A DNA stretch of 64,000 nt, taken from the NCBI RefSeq assembly GCF_003589595.1, contig NW_020653770.1, positions 573,104 to 637,103 of the forward strand, in the 5' to 3' direction. This DNA comes from Hyposmocoma kahamanoa. Lineage: Eukaryota; Arthropoda; Insecta; Lepidoptera; Cosmopterigidae. Shown in pieces: positions 20,021 to 30,034 of this stretch. Under the pieces are notes generated by a model that saw only the letters and a program-made list of their open reading frames with translations, ran no database searches and was not told where the DNA came from. Positions within the stretch are counted from its first letter, which is position 1. Every line of letters begins with the position of its first letter. A program made the position numbers and the translations under genes.

Positions 20021-20309
20021 TTACAATATTGGAGGTTTCTTTAATGTAATTTAAAATTAATTTGATTTTTTTTAAACTGTATTAGTATAGTATATTAATT
20101 ATTGCATGAGTGTTTACATAATAATTATGACATTTTTATAAAAAAAACTTTGCTCCCTTTCTCTGTATTCGTTACCGCGGCCACCTTGAGAATACTGAAT
20201 ATAAATACTGCCTCAGATTGAATTCCAATTTTTCCCGTACTTATATATACTAATATAACACATTACGAAACTAAACCCATTTGAAAAATGTATATCGTAC
20301 ATTGTGCGT

Positions 20310-20460
20310 GATCTACTTAGTTCAGTTGATATAAAAAAAATATTCTTATAGTTCAAGTACCTATTGAATGCAACGGTTTTCTTGTCAAATTTAGAGATAA
20401 ATTTTTGTTTTTTTTTTCCAGCGTAAAAATTTTTGGGAATCCTGTTTTCACACCGTATAC
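20310..20460 (+). repeat. Family Q interspersed repeat (copy 1)
   Basis: Motifs tagttcagttgata, cggttttcttgt and ctgttttcacaccgtat recur in the same order at 60183-60340. No tail or inverted ends are visible. Confidence 0.5.
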
Positions 20461-20557
20461 CGATCTCTCTACTGACTCTAACCTAAATTATTGAAAAGTA
20501 CGTGCAAGTCCTCGCCAAAACGAATCTTATAAGCCCAAACACAAGATAGCTGCTATA

Positions 20558-21386
20558 CCGGGTGGAAATTTGTAATGCCACCTGGAGGGAAAGTACTCTA
20601 AATACTGGAGATAGAATTTTTTACTTAAAGGAAACGTATCTTTATTTTTTTAAAGAAATAAAACTGCTTTCATAGATTTTCGAAAATTTCTAGCAGCACG
20701 CGGGAATCGAACCCGCTTTAATCTGAAAAAAATGCACCCTCCACTTTTATTGCATCAATCCATAGGGTTAATTATAAGAATAAAATCTCTCTCACAAAAT
20801 TGATTAATTAAATGAAAAAAAAAACCATGGAATCTTAACGTATTTTAATAAAACGAAAAAAATGGTAACCTAACTAATTAGTTGCTCGAATGAGCTCCAT
20901 TTTCTTGGATTCACAAATTTAGTCTTTTAACGAATTCATTTTGAGTAACTTTTAATAACGTGTTGTGATGAATTGTATTACAAATCGTATTCTGAACCTC
21001 AGCCTTCAACTCGTTTGCACTCGCATAGGATTTAAGGTAAATTTGATTTTTAACATATCCCCACAAAAAAAATCTAAACTGATGGACCTTTGAGTAAAAG
21101 TGCTTTAAGTTGACCCATTGAATTTATAACTCCAGATTTCATGGTTTGTAAGAGAGATTTCATCCTCATAATTGACCCTATCGATTGATTTAATAAAAGC
21201 ACAGGGTGCATTTTTTAAAAGATTTTAGCGGGTTCGATTCCCGCGTGTGGCTAACAATTTTCTAAAATCTTTGAATGCAGTATTATTTCTTTTTAAAAAT
21301 AAAGGAATATTTCCTTTAAGTAAAAATTTCTATCTCCAGTATTTAACGTACTTTCCTTCCAAGTGGCATTACAAATTTCCACCCTG
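20558..21386 (-). mobile_element. Tc1/mariner-type transposon, deleted, long inverted repeats
   Basis: Inverted repeats of about 240 bp (20558-20800 and 21145-21386) bound a 345-bp centre, and TA dinucleotides flank both ends. The ends read gggtggaaatttg outward to inward. The centre encodes the C-terminus of a DDE-type transposase on the minus strand (separate entry). The autonomous parts, including the catalytic residues, are deleted, so it could move only with outside transposase. Confidence 0.8.
20878..21084 (-). pseudogene. Transposase C-terminal remnant
   Basis: The minus-strand frame reads FRFFLWGYVKNQIY, then ANELKAEVQNTI and FVKRLNL, stop, IQENGAH. The D-F-F-L-W-G-Y block (here with Arg for Asp), followed by a helix and a C-I-x-x-x-G-x-H end, is typical of the C-terminus of IS630/Tc1/mariner-like transposases. 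The Asp-to-Arg change and an in-frame stop in place of Cys show decay. Nothing N-terminal of this remains in the element. Confidence 0.75.
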
Positions 21387-21720
21387 TATACTCAGCCGTC
21401 CGCGAACTAAAATTCGGTTGAGTGACAAAATATTTTTTTGAGATATCACGAAATACAATAACCCAGTTTTAAAATATTGAAAATGTTTATTAATATTTCA
21501 GCTATGCATCGTTAGGGTAAGTTCCGATAAGTCAAACACGTTAACTAATTTTTACTATTTTTAAACGACAATTTTGTGCTCTATCTTTTGCTATTCAAAA
21601 CGGATATTTGACCATTTGACACAGCCGCGTTTTAGTTAGTGGACGGCAGTACTGTTAAGGAATTTCTCCCATCTGTCTGCCATTTCCATCGTCACAACAG
21701 CCCTAGGCCTAGGTCACCAT
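21387..21720. other. Single-copy DNA with a splice-like pair
   Basis: Holds tatttcag at 21494-21501 and gtaagt at 21517-21522, 15 bases apart (see findings). Otherwise AT-rich with no frame. Confidence 0.3.
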
Positions 21721-21721
21721 A

Positions 21722-21965
21722 ACATTTTATTTTCATTAGAATCGGTTAACTGATAGTGGGTGAAATTCACAAGGATTCATTCCTTATTTTGCCACACTTC
21801 GTATTATCTATATTGTCTTCAAATTTGGATGCGACCGCTACTTACTGAGACCGCCCTTTTCCAACAAAAACAAGATACGATCGAAATCGATTCACATGTT
21901 GGAGTAATCGTGTAAGACACACACACACAAAATACAATCGATTTGAGAACCTCCTCCTAGTTTAA
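21722..21965 (+). repeat. Family M interspersed repeat (copy 2)
   Basis: Aligns with 19300-19560 through ttttgccacactt, cttcaaatttggat, aatcgattcaca and gagaacctcctcct. It contains an (AC)n tract at 21917-21931. Confidence 0.55.
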
Positions 21966-22384
21966 TAATGATTAAAATTTATTTTTCGGACAACATAAGC
22001 CTATATTTACTGACATAACTGACTTGTAAACTATGTTACAACATTATTTTAAACTTAGGTCGAGTAAAATATCTTGTGTGGGGACAGTGGGTACATGAGT
22101 CTGCCGCTACGTGCTGCACTACCAATGACTGCTGGTGCTCCAATGTCGCCAAGACCTGTTAGGTGAGATGCTCTTGTTTGAGTTAACACAATAACTATGG
22201 ACAAAGTTACATTTTCAGTTTATTTATGCTACTATGTCGTATAGAAGGACAAGCTCGTGTGTCAATGAGCCCGAAGCTTCGACATATATCGCACATAAAA
22301 TCAGACTAGAATACGAGTGGTTCCTTCATTTTTTCGGCAATTATTTTCAGGATTCTGTTGCTACTGTTACGTAATCTGTTTCAA
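21966..22384. other. No gene found
   Basis: Mixed composition and no recurrence elsewhere. The frames are closed. Confidence 0.35.
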
Positions 22385-22385
22385 A

Positions 22386-22530
22386 AGCAAATTACACTTG
22401 AAATCGTTATATTGCTTAAACTCTACTGCTCATTCGTAAGGCAGAGTCCTCTGAGAAGAATGAGCAAGAAACTCTAGGAATTGCTCTTTTAAATACAATA
22501 TATTGATTTGCATTCTCGCCATATTTACAG
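22386..22530 (-). mobile_element. LINE family E, 3' UTR fragment
   Basis: Contains aaattacacttgaaat, ctactgctcattcgtaagg, ctgagaagaatgagcaag and aaactctagg, in the reversed order of the family E 3' UTR. The same block is at 56560-56665. Confidence 0.7.
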
Positions 22531-23380
22531 AGGTCATTCTATAACCGAAACTGAACCTAAATCACTAAAAAAATAAATATAAAAAAATTCCTAAATTCTT
22601 ATTTTTTATTTAATTGCGGTAACCATGCTTGATCCAAGGGTCATTGACTTGCACTACACGTGCCACAGGTACCGGCAAGCATTTGAACAATGACCTATGT
22701 GCAGTAAATATGCATTTTAGACCTATTTTGTGGTAAGGTACGGGCAGGGACGGGGGGAATATCGTATCAAGCGCGTGATTGGTAGATCATCAGTCAACCT
22801 TGCGTTCCGCTGACATCGCGCATACGTTCTAGTTTCTCACGAAATGCAACGTGGTTTGGTATTTAGACAAGAGTTAGTGCAAAAAAGCACCGCTACCATG
22901 TTCACAAGACCCTGCATTACCATCAAGTGCGTTCTTATGGCATGATGTGAAACGCAGATTACGAGTGTCGAAAAATTGCGCGCAAAAATCGTCTCTTGTT
23001 TCTTTCTGCTTTTTCTGCTGTGAAGAATGTGCTAAGTTGAAACGAAACCCTGCATATCTGTGGCTGGCTCCGGTACGGAGCTGTGGAACTAGGTTCTTCT
23101 AGCAATATTTTCATGTAACCTACAGTTGGTGAGTACCAAATTTAAGTTACAAAAAATCTTTTTTCAGTCAACTTTTCTAACTAAAGTAAATAATTAATAA
23201 ATTATAACAATACTAGTACATAAACATAATTCAAAAATAGGTAAATAAGCGATCGAGAAAGATTACGTATCGCTCGGTGAAGCGAGTGGCGGGGTCACTG
23301 TCCTCCGCGGTGAATACACTTGGGGACAATTTTACAAAACTTTACTAGACACAATTAGCCAAAATATTGAACAGAACATT
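22531..23380. other. No gene; one inverted motif
   Basis: caagggtcattg (22636) and caatgacctatg (22689) form a short inverted pair around cacgtgccacagg. The remainder, including a GC-richer stretch at 22740-22850, has no supported feature. Confidence 0.35.
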
Positions 23381-23384
23381 TTTT

Positions 23385-24290
23385 AAATATTTTTAGATGA
23401 TTTAGCATTATTTCTATTATTAATTTTTTAAATGTGGCAAGATTGCAAATCAACACACTGTATACATTTGAATACATTTAACATTTACAATATTTATTTC
23501 AAACATCTTATATTGAGACTACCTAGAAGAGCTAAACATTACCACTGATTCTTGTCAACCATGTACGCAAAAGTTGTATAAAATAACATTTGCTATAAAG
23601 TTTATTTATTTAATTATTATTTATTGTACAGAGAAAACAAAAACACATTTAGTAACAAGGAAAACACAAAGAAAAGGTACTACTTATTTTAACAGAAATT
23701 TCTTTCTGCAGACCTAAATACAGGAGACAATAATTACTATAACGGGTTTATCAAAAACATAAAATTATTAAAACTATATAAATACTTAGATTAATGCATA
23801 TTTCGTACTATAATACATATAAAATGGATGGAACAGTCGAAAAATAGTGCTCCTTAACTCTCATTTTGAAAATTGCTAAGGATTTACTATCATGAACAGT
23901 AATGGGAAGCGCGTTCCAAAGTCTGACCGTATGAACATTGAAGGTGTGAGAATAAAACCGGAATTGAAGGATGGAAAGATAACTGGGACCTAACGAGAGA
24001 GCGACAGGGCTTATCCTGGGGCCTGGAAGCTGAAAAGCTCTTTCAGATACCCGGGAGACACAAGGAAAAGTTGTTGTTTCACTATAGTTTTAACCCTCGT
24101 GGATGGCAACTTTTGAACATCAACCGGAATCTTATTATAGTAGCTTATACATGGCCCCTTAAATGAATTTGTCACTTTGTGAACACTGGCAAGAACAGCT
24201 ACTTTATTTTTATTCCTCGTGTTAATATGTCTGTCAGTTTTTTTAATTAAAAAAAAATCTTCTATAGTATGGCAGAAAAAGAGTCTGTCC
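23385..24290 (-). mobile_element. LINE family E copy interrupted by a nested LINE
   Basis: On the minus strand from 24290 down it reads DRHINTRNKNK, VHKVTNSFKGPCIS, YYNKIPVDVQKLPS and RVKTIVKQ. It is then broken at 24067 and resumes at 23602 with FYTTFAYMVDKNQW plus stop and the 3' UTR. The copy at 56520-56960 is uninterrupted at the same point. It is a C-terminal RT fragment with frameshifts. Confidence 0.8.
23603..24066 (-). mobile_element. Nested LINE fragment, about 464 bp
   Basis: Minus-strand residues SHTFNVHTVRLWNALP, then FKMRVKEHYF, show a Jockey/CR1-type C-terminus from another family. Its AT-rich tail (tttatttatttaattatt) lies at 23601-23630. The six bases aaagtt flank both ends (23597-23602 and 24067-24072) and look like a short target duplication. 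It is 5'-truncated. Confidence 0.75.
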
Positions 24291-25635
24291 TCGGTTCCGC
24301 AAACATCGCAAACGCGCTACGGAAACTCGGCAGCAACAGCATGCTGAAAGATTTATTGTATTGAGTGCGTTTGTTGGTTTTCTAAAGTCGGGTAGTTACT
24401 AGTATTTACGTGGTCTGTATTTATGTGTCTTTATAACCTGCGTAACACAAAGAAACAAATTAATTTAAATTTGAAAAAAAAAACGGTGTTTACGTATGTT
24501 TTGATAAAGAATTATAACAATGGACACAGATCTATCATGTTCCAGTAACAAACAACAAAACGTCGTTCCAGCGTTGCCAGAACTGCGTAATTAATACTTC
24601 AAAGCTCACCCGCAGCGATAAACCATTGCAAACAAACTGGGTACAATGCTGCAGTCTGTCTAGCTTCGTTGTGCCTCTTTTACTATGAATTGGGCATTAA
24701 AAATTGTTATTATGGTGTTTTAGTGCAGACTGCGCCAATAACTGACTTTATTTTAGAGACTCGGAAATAGCTGCACCAATATTGTTTTTTCATTGTTCGA
24801 GAAAGACATGGAGATTATATAAGGGTTAATCAAGCCTAGTGTTTTAATAATAATACAACATTATTACTTTTAATATTGTTCTTAAATTTTGTGCATGCAC
24901 ACACAAAATACATATATGAAATTATATTATCACAAAATATTTTAAAACATCCTATTTAATAAGATAAACTCGAAAAAAAATATTTAAGTTTAGGAAAGTT
25001 TTTTTATCCTACTGGTCATGTTTCGGCGTTGGACAACCTCTGGCTGCCATTTTTATTTATTCGGTTTATTAATTTTTATTACGTATGTTAACAAAAATAC
25101 CTATTAAGCAGAAGCATTATTAAATAGACACACAATTACTCAAAAAAGTTTTGTAACTTGTTTAACCCAAAAGGTATTTTTATGTGAGAGTGTGAACTGA
25201 GCACTGTGAGAAGTGTGTAAACGGTGTATAAATTGCATATAAATAGATTTCACGCAAAGTTCACGAGGGATGTTACAATAAGTACTATAAAACACAGAAG
25301 TTAAAAAAGCAGCAAACTTAGTTCTTTGTAACTTCTCACAAGAAATCTTCTTTTTCTTCATCATTATTATCCTTACCAATGCAAGTAAAAACAAAAACAG
25401 ACACAAAGAATGTTGTCCGATTTTCCGGGAGAAGGTGCCTTTTCTAAACGACGAAAGTTCCTCAATGGAGTCTTTTCCTTCCCTCTAACTACTCAACTTG
25501 AAACTTGAACTACGTACCTAAAGACCGGAATGTAACAACTTTTAATTAACGTCAAATAAATGGCGTTTAACATCAATTGCTCTTATGTACTGATTACTTG
25601 TCACGGGTTTACTGCAGGGTTCAAAATTAACGAGA
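24291..25635. other. No gene found, 1.3 kb
   Basis: A GC-richer stretch at 24290-24350 (cctcggttccgcaaac, gctacggaaactcgg) may continue the LINE upstream, but gives no convincing frame. The rest is AT-rich. Confidence 0.35.
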
Positions 25636-25646
25636 TGTTTTGTATT

Positions 25647-25808
25647 TATTGAGTTCTTAGGTTTTCGCGATTGTTACACATAGGAAATGAAACTATTTTT
25701 CCTGATTTAAATCACGTATATTTGTTTTTTCAAACAAAACAAAAAAGGTTTGTTTGAAAAAACAAATATACGCGATTTAAACCCGGAAAAATAATTTCAT
25801 TTCCTATA
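25647..25808. mobile_element. Family J foldback (Penelope-like?)
   Basis: Two 59-base arms (25680-25738 and 25749-25807) are inverted with 4 mismatches and a 10-base spacer. Left of the arms lies the family tail gagttcttaggttttcgcg. The 9-base word ttttgtatt occurs at 25638-25646 and 25809-25817 and may be a target duplication. The GGGCCC core seen in other copies is missing at the centre. Confidence 0.65.
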
Positions 25809-25827
25809 TTTTGTATTCTTTGATAAT

Positions 25828-26325
25828 TATTATGATAATTATTTATTTATTTATTTATTCGTGGAAAACCAACAGCTTTACAACAAATTAAAAAACATCA
25901 ACAAATACATTACAGCCAATTAAAGGTTTTCGCTTATAATAACATAATAACTAAACAATGAGCACTTAGAAAGTAGTCACAACAAATAAAATTATTACGT
26001 AACAAATGCACTTAATATATACTTATATATATATCTACATATACATACATACCTATATATTATCATATAAATAACCAATTAATATTATCAATACATACAT
26101 ATTATCATATAAATAACCATGCTGATTCATAGTTTTGTCAACGCGACGAAGAATATTTGAGGAAAACGATTTGGTGACTTTCTGAGATTGAAATCTGACA
26201 CATTGAGATAGGTACGTCTCTTATGTAAACATATGGCACGACATTGCTAGCGGTAGCATTTCACTGTTCCGATTAATTTCATAAACATCAAATTATATTT
26301 AATTAATTATATTATTAATTATTAT
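25828..26325 (-). repeat. AT-rich region, possible LINE tail, with a near-tandem duplication
   Basis: Opens with (TTTA)n at 25838-25858, like a reversed LINE tail. The block attatcatataaataacca occurs at about 26058 and again at about 26100. No coding remnant is secure. Confidence 0.35.
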
Positions 26326-26328
26326 TTG

Positions 26329-26592
26329 TTTTTATAATATCAAGCGACGGGACGAACAAGTCGTGCGCCTGATGGTACGCTATACGCCTTTCCGTAACAG
26401 TTGCAGTGCCACTCAGAGCTTTCAATCGCAAAGTTCCGTGAGGCACTGGCACTACGCCAGTCACCCTGAGACATAAGTTGACAAGTCCCGTGTGCCTGTA
26501 ATTTCACTAGCACCTTACAAAACCGGAATACGGTAACATTACTGGCAGTACTTCCCTGGACGAACTCTTTCACAAGGAGCTCTACTGCTACT
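26329..26592 (-). mobile_element. Family A SINE-like repeat, near full length
   Basis: T-rich start (reversed A-tail), tatcaagcgacgggacg, the agagctttcaatcgc block, aagttgacaagtcccg and the 5' end gaactctttcacaaggagc. One of the best minus-strand copies; a short deletion removes the caagcagtaatg block. Confidence 0.85.
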
Positions 26593-26855
26593 GATTTCTT
26601 CGATCCATCTGGACACTGAAAATTGTTTAATTTTCAGTGTTTAACAATCGCGGAAAATATATCGTGTATATTAGTTTTTTGAAAATTTACAGGTCACACT
26701 AAAATAAATAAATAACAGGGTTGCTTACAACAGCTATCACAGTAAACCGGGGTTCAAAGTGATAATTATCACAATAATTATCTCACAAATATACCTTAAT
26801 AATTTAATTTAGATTTAGAATTTAGATTATAATTTAATTTTATTAACATTACAGC
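26593..26855. other. No gene found
   Basis: AT-rich, with short internal repeats of attatc/gataatt. No feature supported. Confidence 0.35.
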
Positions 26856-26856
26856 G

Positions 26857-27022
26857 CCTAGTGAAAGAGCCACTTGCCTATTTCTATTACAGGCACACGG
26901 GACTTGGCAACTTATGTCTGAGGCTGACGGGCGTAGTAGAAGTATCCCTTAAATCTTTGCGATTTAAAGCTCGGAATGGCATGTTGCTTATAACCATGCA
27001 CAGGATTTGTTCGTCCCGTAAC
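26857..27022 (+). mobile_element. Family A SINE-like repeat with internal deletions
   Basis: Shows agtgaaagagccacttg, then cacgggacttggcaac, tgcgatttaaagctc and ttgttcgtcccgt. About half the consensus is missing from the interior. Confidence 0.7.
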
Positions 27023-27027
27023 GTACA

Positions 27028-27310
27028 TTAAAAGTATTTTAATTCAAAAGTCATACTACAAAATTGAAGAGTGTGTGTTAAGACAAAGGTGTGTGAAAAG
27101 ACAACATGAGTCTAGATTCCCCACAATTATGATTCAAAGTGTAAGTATTCCATGGCATTTAAGTTTATTTGAAAAGAGCAGTCCCTAAAGTTTCTTGCTC
27201 GCTCTTCTCGAGGTCAGAGTAGTGAACGAGCGGTAGCTTAGAAATAGACGTTTTCAAGTGTAAACATTTTACCTATGGAATAAATGATTTTTTTTACTTT
27301 GACCGTCACT
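27028..27310 (+). mobile_element. LINE family E, coding end plus 3' UTR
   Basis: Begins in codons for KSYYKIEE-like sequence (aaaagtcatactacaaaattg), then 3' UTR blocks catggcatttaagttt, gagtttcttgctcg-like and tgacgttttcaag-like. It aligns with 53080-53340. Confidence 0.7.
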
Positions 27311-27598
27311 TAGTACTATAAAAAAGAATTATTTGTGTTTGTTCAGTTTTTCTATCAACAAGAACATCTTCATAGTGTAACACAGGGCAAGAATAATGGT
27401 TAAACAGTAAACAGAGCAGCAACTTTAACATACTACATAAAGTTCCTGGCCGTGTAACCGCAGCATTCTCCAGCAGATACAGCAGTAACGTGAACTGTTT
27501 GAACCAATATCAACGAGCTCGTAAATTCAACAATGAAACTAATTCTGTCTACACAAACTGCGTACTAACAAGGTTTATTGCTTTTTGTTTTCGAAAAC
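27311..27598. other. No gene found
   Basis: Single-copy within the window, with no signal. Confidence 0.3.
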
Positions 27599-27599
27599 C

Positions 27600-27795
27600 G
27601 AAGAGAAGCGACGTTTTGGTGAAATTCAGGCACATGGGACTTGTCAGTTTATGTCTCATGGTGACGGGCGCAGTGCCAGTGGCCCTCAGATCTTTGCGAT
27701 TTAAAGCTCTGAGTGGCACTGCAACTGTTATGGATAGGCGTGTCGCTGAACACCAGGTGCACAGCTTGTTTGTCCCGTCACTTGGTATTATAAAT
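27600..27795 (+). mobile_element. Family A SINE-like repeat, 5'-truncated
   Basis: Well-preserved 3' two thirds: cacatgggacttgtc, cagatctttgcgatttaaag, tgcaactgttatggatagg and cccgtcacttggtattat with a short A-rich tail. It lies inside an accidental 156-codon open frame that is not a gene. Confidence 0.85.
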
Positions 27796-27997
27796 GAAAA
27801 TAGAGAAGTAGCCATATATTTGCAATGTTACTTAAAACCTATATTTCAATGGGCCTTATCGCTGACAGCGATCTTCCGACAACCTTTGAGGCAGATGAGA
27901 ACTGAACAGAAAGGGAGACGTAGTGTACCAGTGAAAGATGTAAGGTGGTGGCACCAGTGACCGACAAGCACCATTGTTCGAAATATTTTATTAAATA

Positions 27998-28169
27998 GGA
28001 AATGAAACTATTTTTCCGGATTTACATCGCGTATATTTGTCAACCGTGACCATGGGACCTGTAAAGGGCCCGAAACGTCGGTTTGTTTGAAAAAACAAAT
28101 ATACGCGATTTAAATCCGGAAAAATAGTTTCATTTCCTATGTGTAACAATCGCGAAAACCTAAGAACTC
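27998..28169 (+). mobile_element. Family J foldback with 12-bp target duplication
   Basis: A 172-bp insert flanked by a perfect 12-base direct repeat (ttttattaaata at 27986-27997 and 28170-28181). Its arms ggaaatgaaactattttt... and the inverse at 28100-28139 pair with each other. Between them lies a core with stem GGGACCT, loop GTAA, stem AGGGCCC and then GAAACGTC. The end reads cgcgaaaacctaagaactc. Penelope-like elements often carry inverted end fragments and duplications of this size, which is the basis for the suggested class. Confidence 0.75.
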
Positions 28170-28282
28170 TTTTATTAAATACAATTTTAATAAGAATTTA
28201 ATAAGACAAAATTTTCTATCGTAGTGTCAAATACTGGGTGTTCATTACTGGTGAGTGTCGAAAAAAAAATAGTGTTTTTATA

Positions 28283-28387
28283 TTTATTTTTTAAGGCACC
28301 AAGTAACTGGAGGAACATGTCCTAGGCCTGGTGGTAAGCAACGCCCCTATCCATAAACAGTCATATGACACTCAAGAACTTGAAATG
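28283..28387 (-). mobile_element. Family A 3'-end fragment
   Basis: Reversed 3' end (accaagtaactggaggaac, ggcctggtggtaagc), preceded by a T-rich tail. Truncated after about 100 bases. Confidence 0.6.
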
Positions 28388-28414
28388 GTTAGTTAATTAG
28401 TAGATTTAGAGAAA

Positions 28415-28610
28415 TTCTAGTTTAAGTTTTTTAGTAATAATTACAATAGCTTTTTCTTGAAACATTCTACATTTTATCTGTCAAGTAAATTAATGCTATT
28501 GATATATTTATGTTTAAAAACAAAATACTTATTTCAAATTTAAAGACACTTCTCATGAAATGTCGATCATTGGTGCCATCACCCTACCCGTGATTGTTTT
28601 TGCAAGTGTT
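28415..28610 (+). repeat. Family O interspersed repeat (copy 1)
   Basis: Shares gttttttagtaataatta, gatatatttatg, aaagacacttctc and atgtcgatcattgg with 61500-61665. No coding sequence or ends could be defined. Confidence 0.5.
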
Positions 28611-28765
28611 TTTAGGGGGAAGGTTGCTCACAGAGTTATTTTCATCCTAATTGGGAATTACGCAATAAACATATTAAGTTACACGGTTAATAGGCTCAAG
28701 TTGATTAAAATTTATGTTGTAATTACTTTCTGCCATATCTGACTTATTATTCAAAATATGTTTAA

Positions 28766-29095
28766 CTAGTTGCTGCCCGTGACTTCGACCGCGTAATATT
28801 TTTACATGCATTATAATATTACTAAAACACAAACTTTTGATACCCTAATTTTGAAAAACTCTGAAACACGTGTTTATTTATTTAAAGTATTTTTTGTTTG
28901 AAGTAAATCGCGACATGCGTTACAAATTTCCCATATAAACTTTAATACACCATTTCACCCCTATTTAGGAGTAATTTGGAATAAATGTCATGCATTATAT
29001 GTTACCACTTGCATTATAAATATGTATACCAAATTTCATCTTAGCAAGTTCAAGGAATACGATTTTTCAAACAATTATTTTTACTTTTTTCACTC
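28766..29095 (+). repeat. Family S interspersed repeat (copy 1)
   Basis: Starts actagttgctgcccgtg then acttcgaccgcgt, and includes catttcacccctattt and ataccaaatttcat. Such sequence (tgcccgcgacttcgtccg type) is widespread in Lepidoptera. A second copy is at 41835-42115. The class is left open. Confidence 0.6.
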
Positions 29096-29418
29096 TCTTG
29101 GGGATCGTGTAGGCACACCAAATAAAAGTAACGCACTCTCAAATGTTCATGTTTCGAGGACTTATAGCTTTTACTGTGCATACATCTATCACTGAGTTGC
29201 TCTAGACTTTACTTCTTTATGTACAGGGTGGAAAAAATCAATAGGACATGAACGGTAACTACCTTAAATGCTAATATAGTAATTTTACCTAAGCTAATAT
29301 AGTAATTGCTGCTGCCACTTCATTCCTTCCACCTAAAACACTGTTCTTCTTACAGTACCAAGGAAATATACTAGCTACGCAGATCATTTATAAATGTACT
29401 AGGTAGGTTTCAACGTTG
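29096..29418. other. No gene found
   Basis: The words ctaatatagtaattt and ctaatatagtaattgc occur 23 bases apart near 29271-29309, a small duplication. Nothing else supported. Confidence 0.35.
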
Positions 29419-29419
29419 G

Positions 29420-29501
29420 ATCCTTATAGCATAAGTTACTAAGTTATTATATTGTTATAATTATGTTATTATTATAACAATATAATTTATGCTTTAAGGA
29501 T
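29420..29501. repeat. Imperfect palindrome, possible foldback MITE
   Basis: Inner arms of 16 bases (29446-29461 and 29471-29486) pair perfectly, and outer arms of 15 bases (29420-29434 and 29487-29501) pair at 14 positions. The left arm has an extra 11 bases between the two blocks. Confidence 0.7.
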
Positions 29502-29524
29502 AAACAGTCATGAATAATTATGAT

Positions 29525-29725
29525 AGACGTAACATTAATACGAGGAATGAAAATAAACCGGCTTTTCTTGACATTCGCCTTGGCAAAGATGTATAAAGAT
29601 TCCGTTTGATATCCAAGATTTATAATTTACGAGGTTTAAAACTGTAACGTACTGAACAAAAAGCTTTATACTAAATCTTCTGTTACATAAAGCGTACTTG
29701 AGTGACAATAGCTCTCGCGTCAGTA
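29525..29725 (+). mobile_element. LINE family E, C-terminal coding remnant
   Basis: Plus-strand frames read NINTRNENKPAFLDIRLGK, then KIPFDIQDL-like and KLYTKSSV...AYLSDN. It is the same protein region as 24250-24070, on the opposite strand. Frameshifts are present and the 3' UTR is missing. Confidence 0.65.
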
Positions 29726-29782
29726 ATAACTACAGCATCGATACGACAAAAAGATGTATGATATTTGAATGACATTAATTTA

Positions 29783-30030
29783 GTAGCAGTACAGCTCCTT
29801 GTGAAAGAGTTCGTCCAGGGAAGTACTGCCACCTTATTTCTGCCGCCAAGCAGTATGATGACGAGCATTATTGCGTTCCGGTTTGGAAGGGTAAGGGTGC
29901 TGGTGAAATTACAGGCACATGAGACTTGGCAACTTGTATCTCAGGGTGACGGGCACAGCGACAGTGTTCCTGCACTGTTATGGATAGGCGTGTCGCTTAC
30001 CACCAGGCGCACGATTGGTTAGTGCCTTAG
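29783..30030 (+). mobile_element. Family A SINE-like repeat
   Basis: From agctccttgtgaaagagttc to cgcttaccaccaggcgcacg, with a deletion of the cagatctttgcgattt block. The 3' end is altered (gattggttagtgcc). Confidence 0.8.
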
Positions 30031-30034
30031 GTGA

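Noticed and set aside
27490..27960. 156-codon open frame on the plus strand
   Set aside because: Its middle is a family A repeat (27600-27795), which is non-coding in all other copies. Open by chance.
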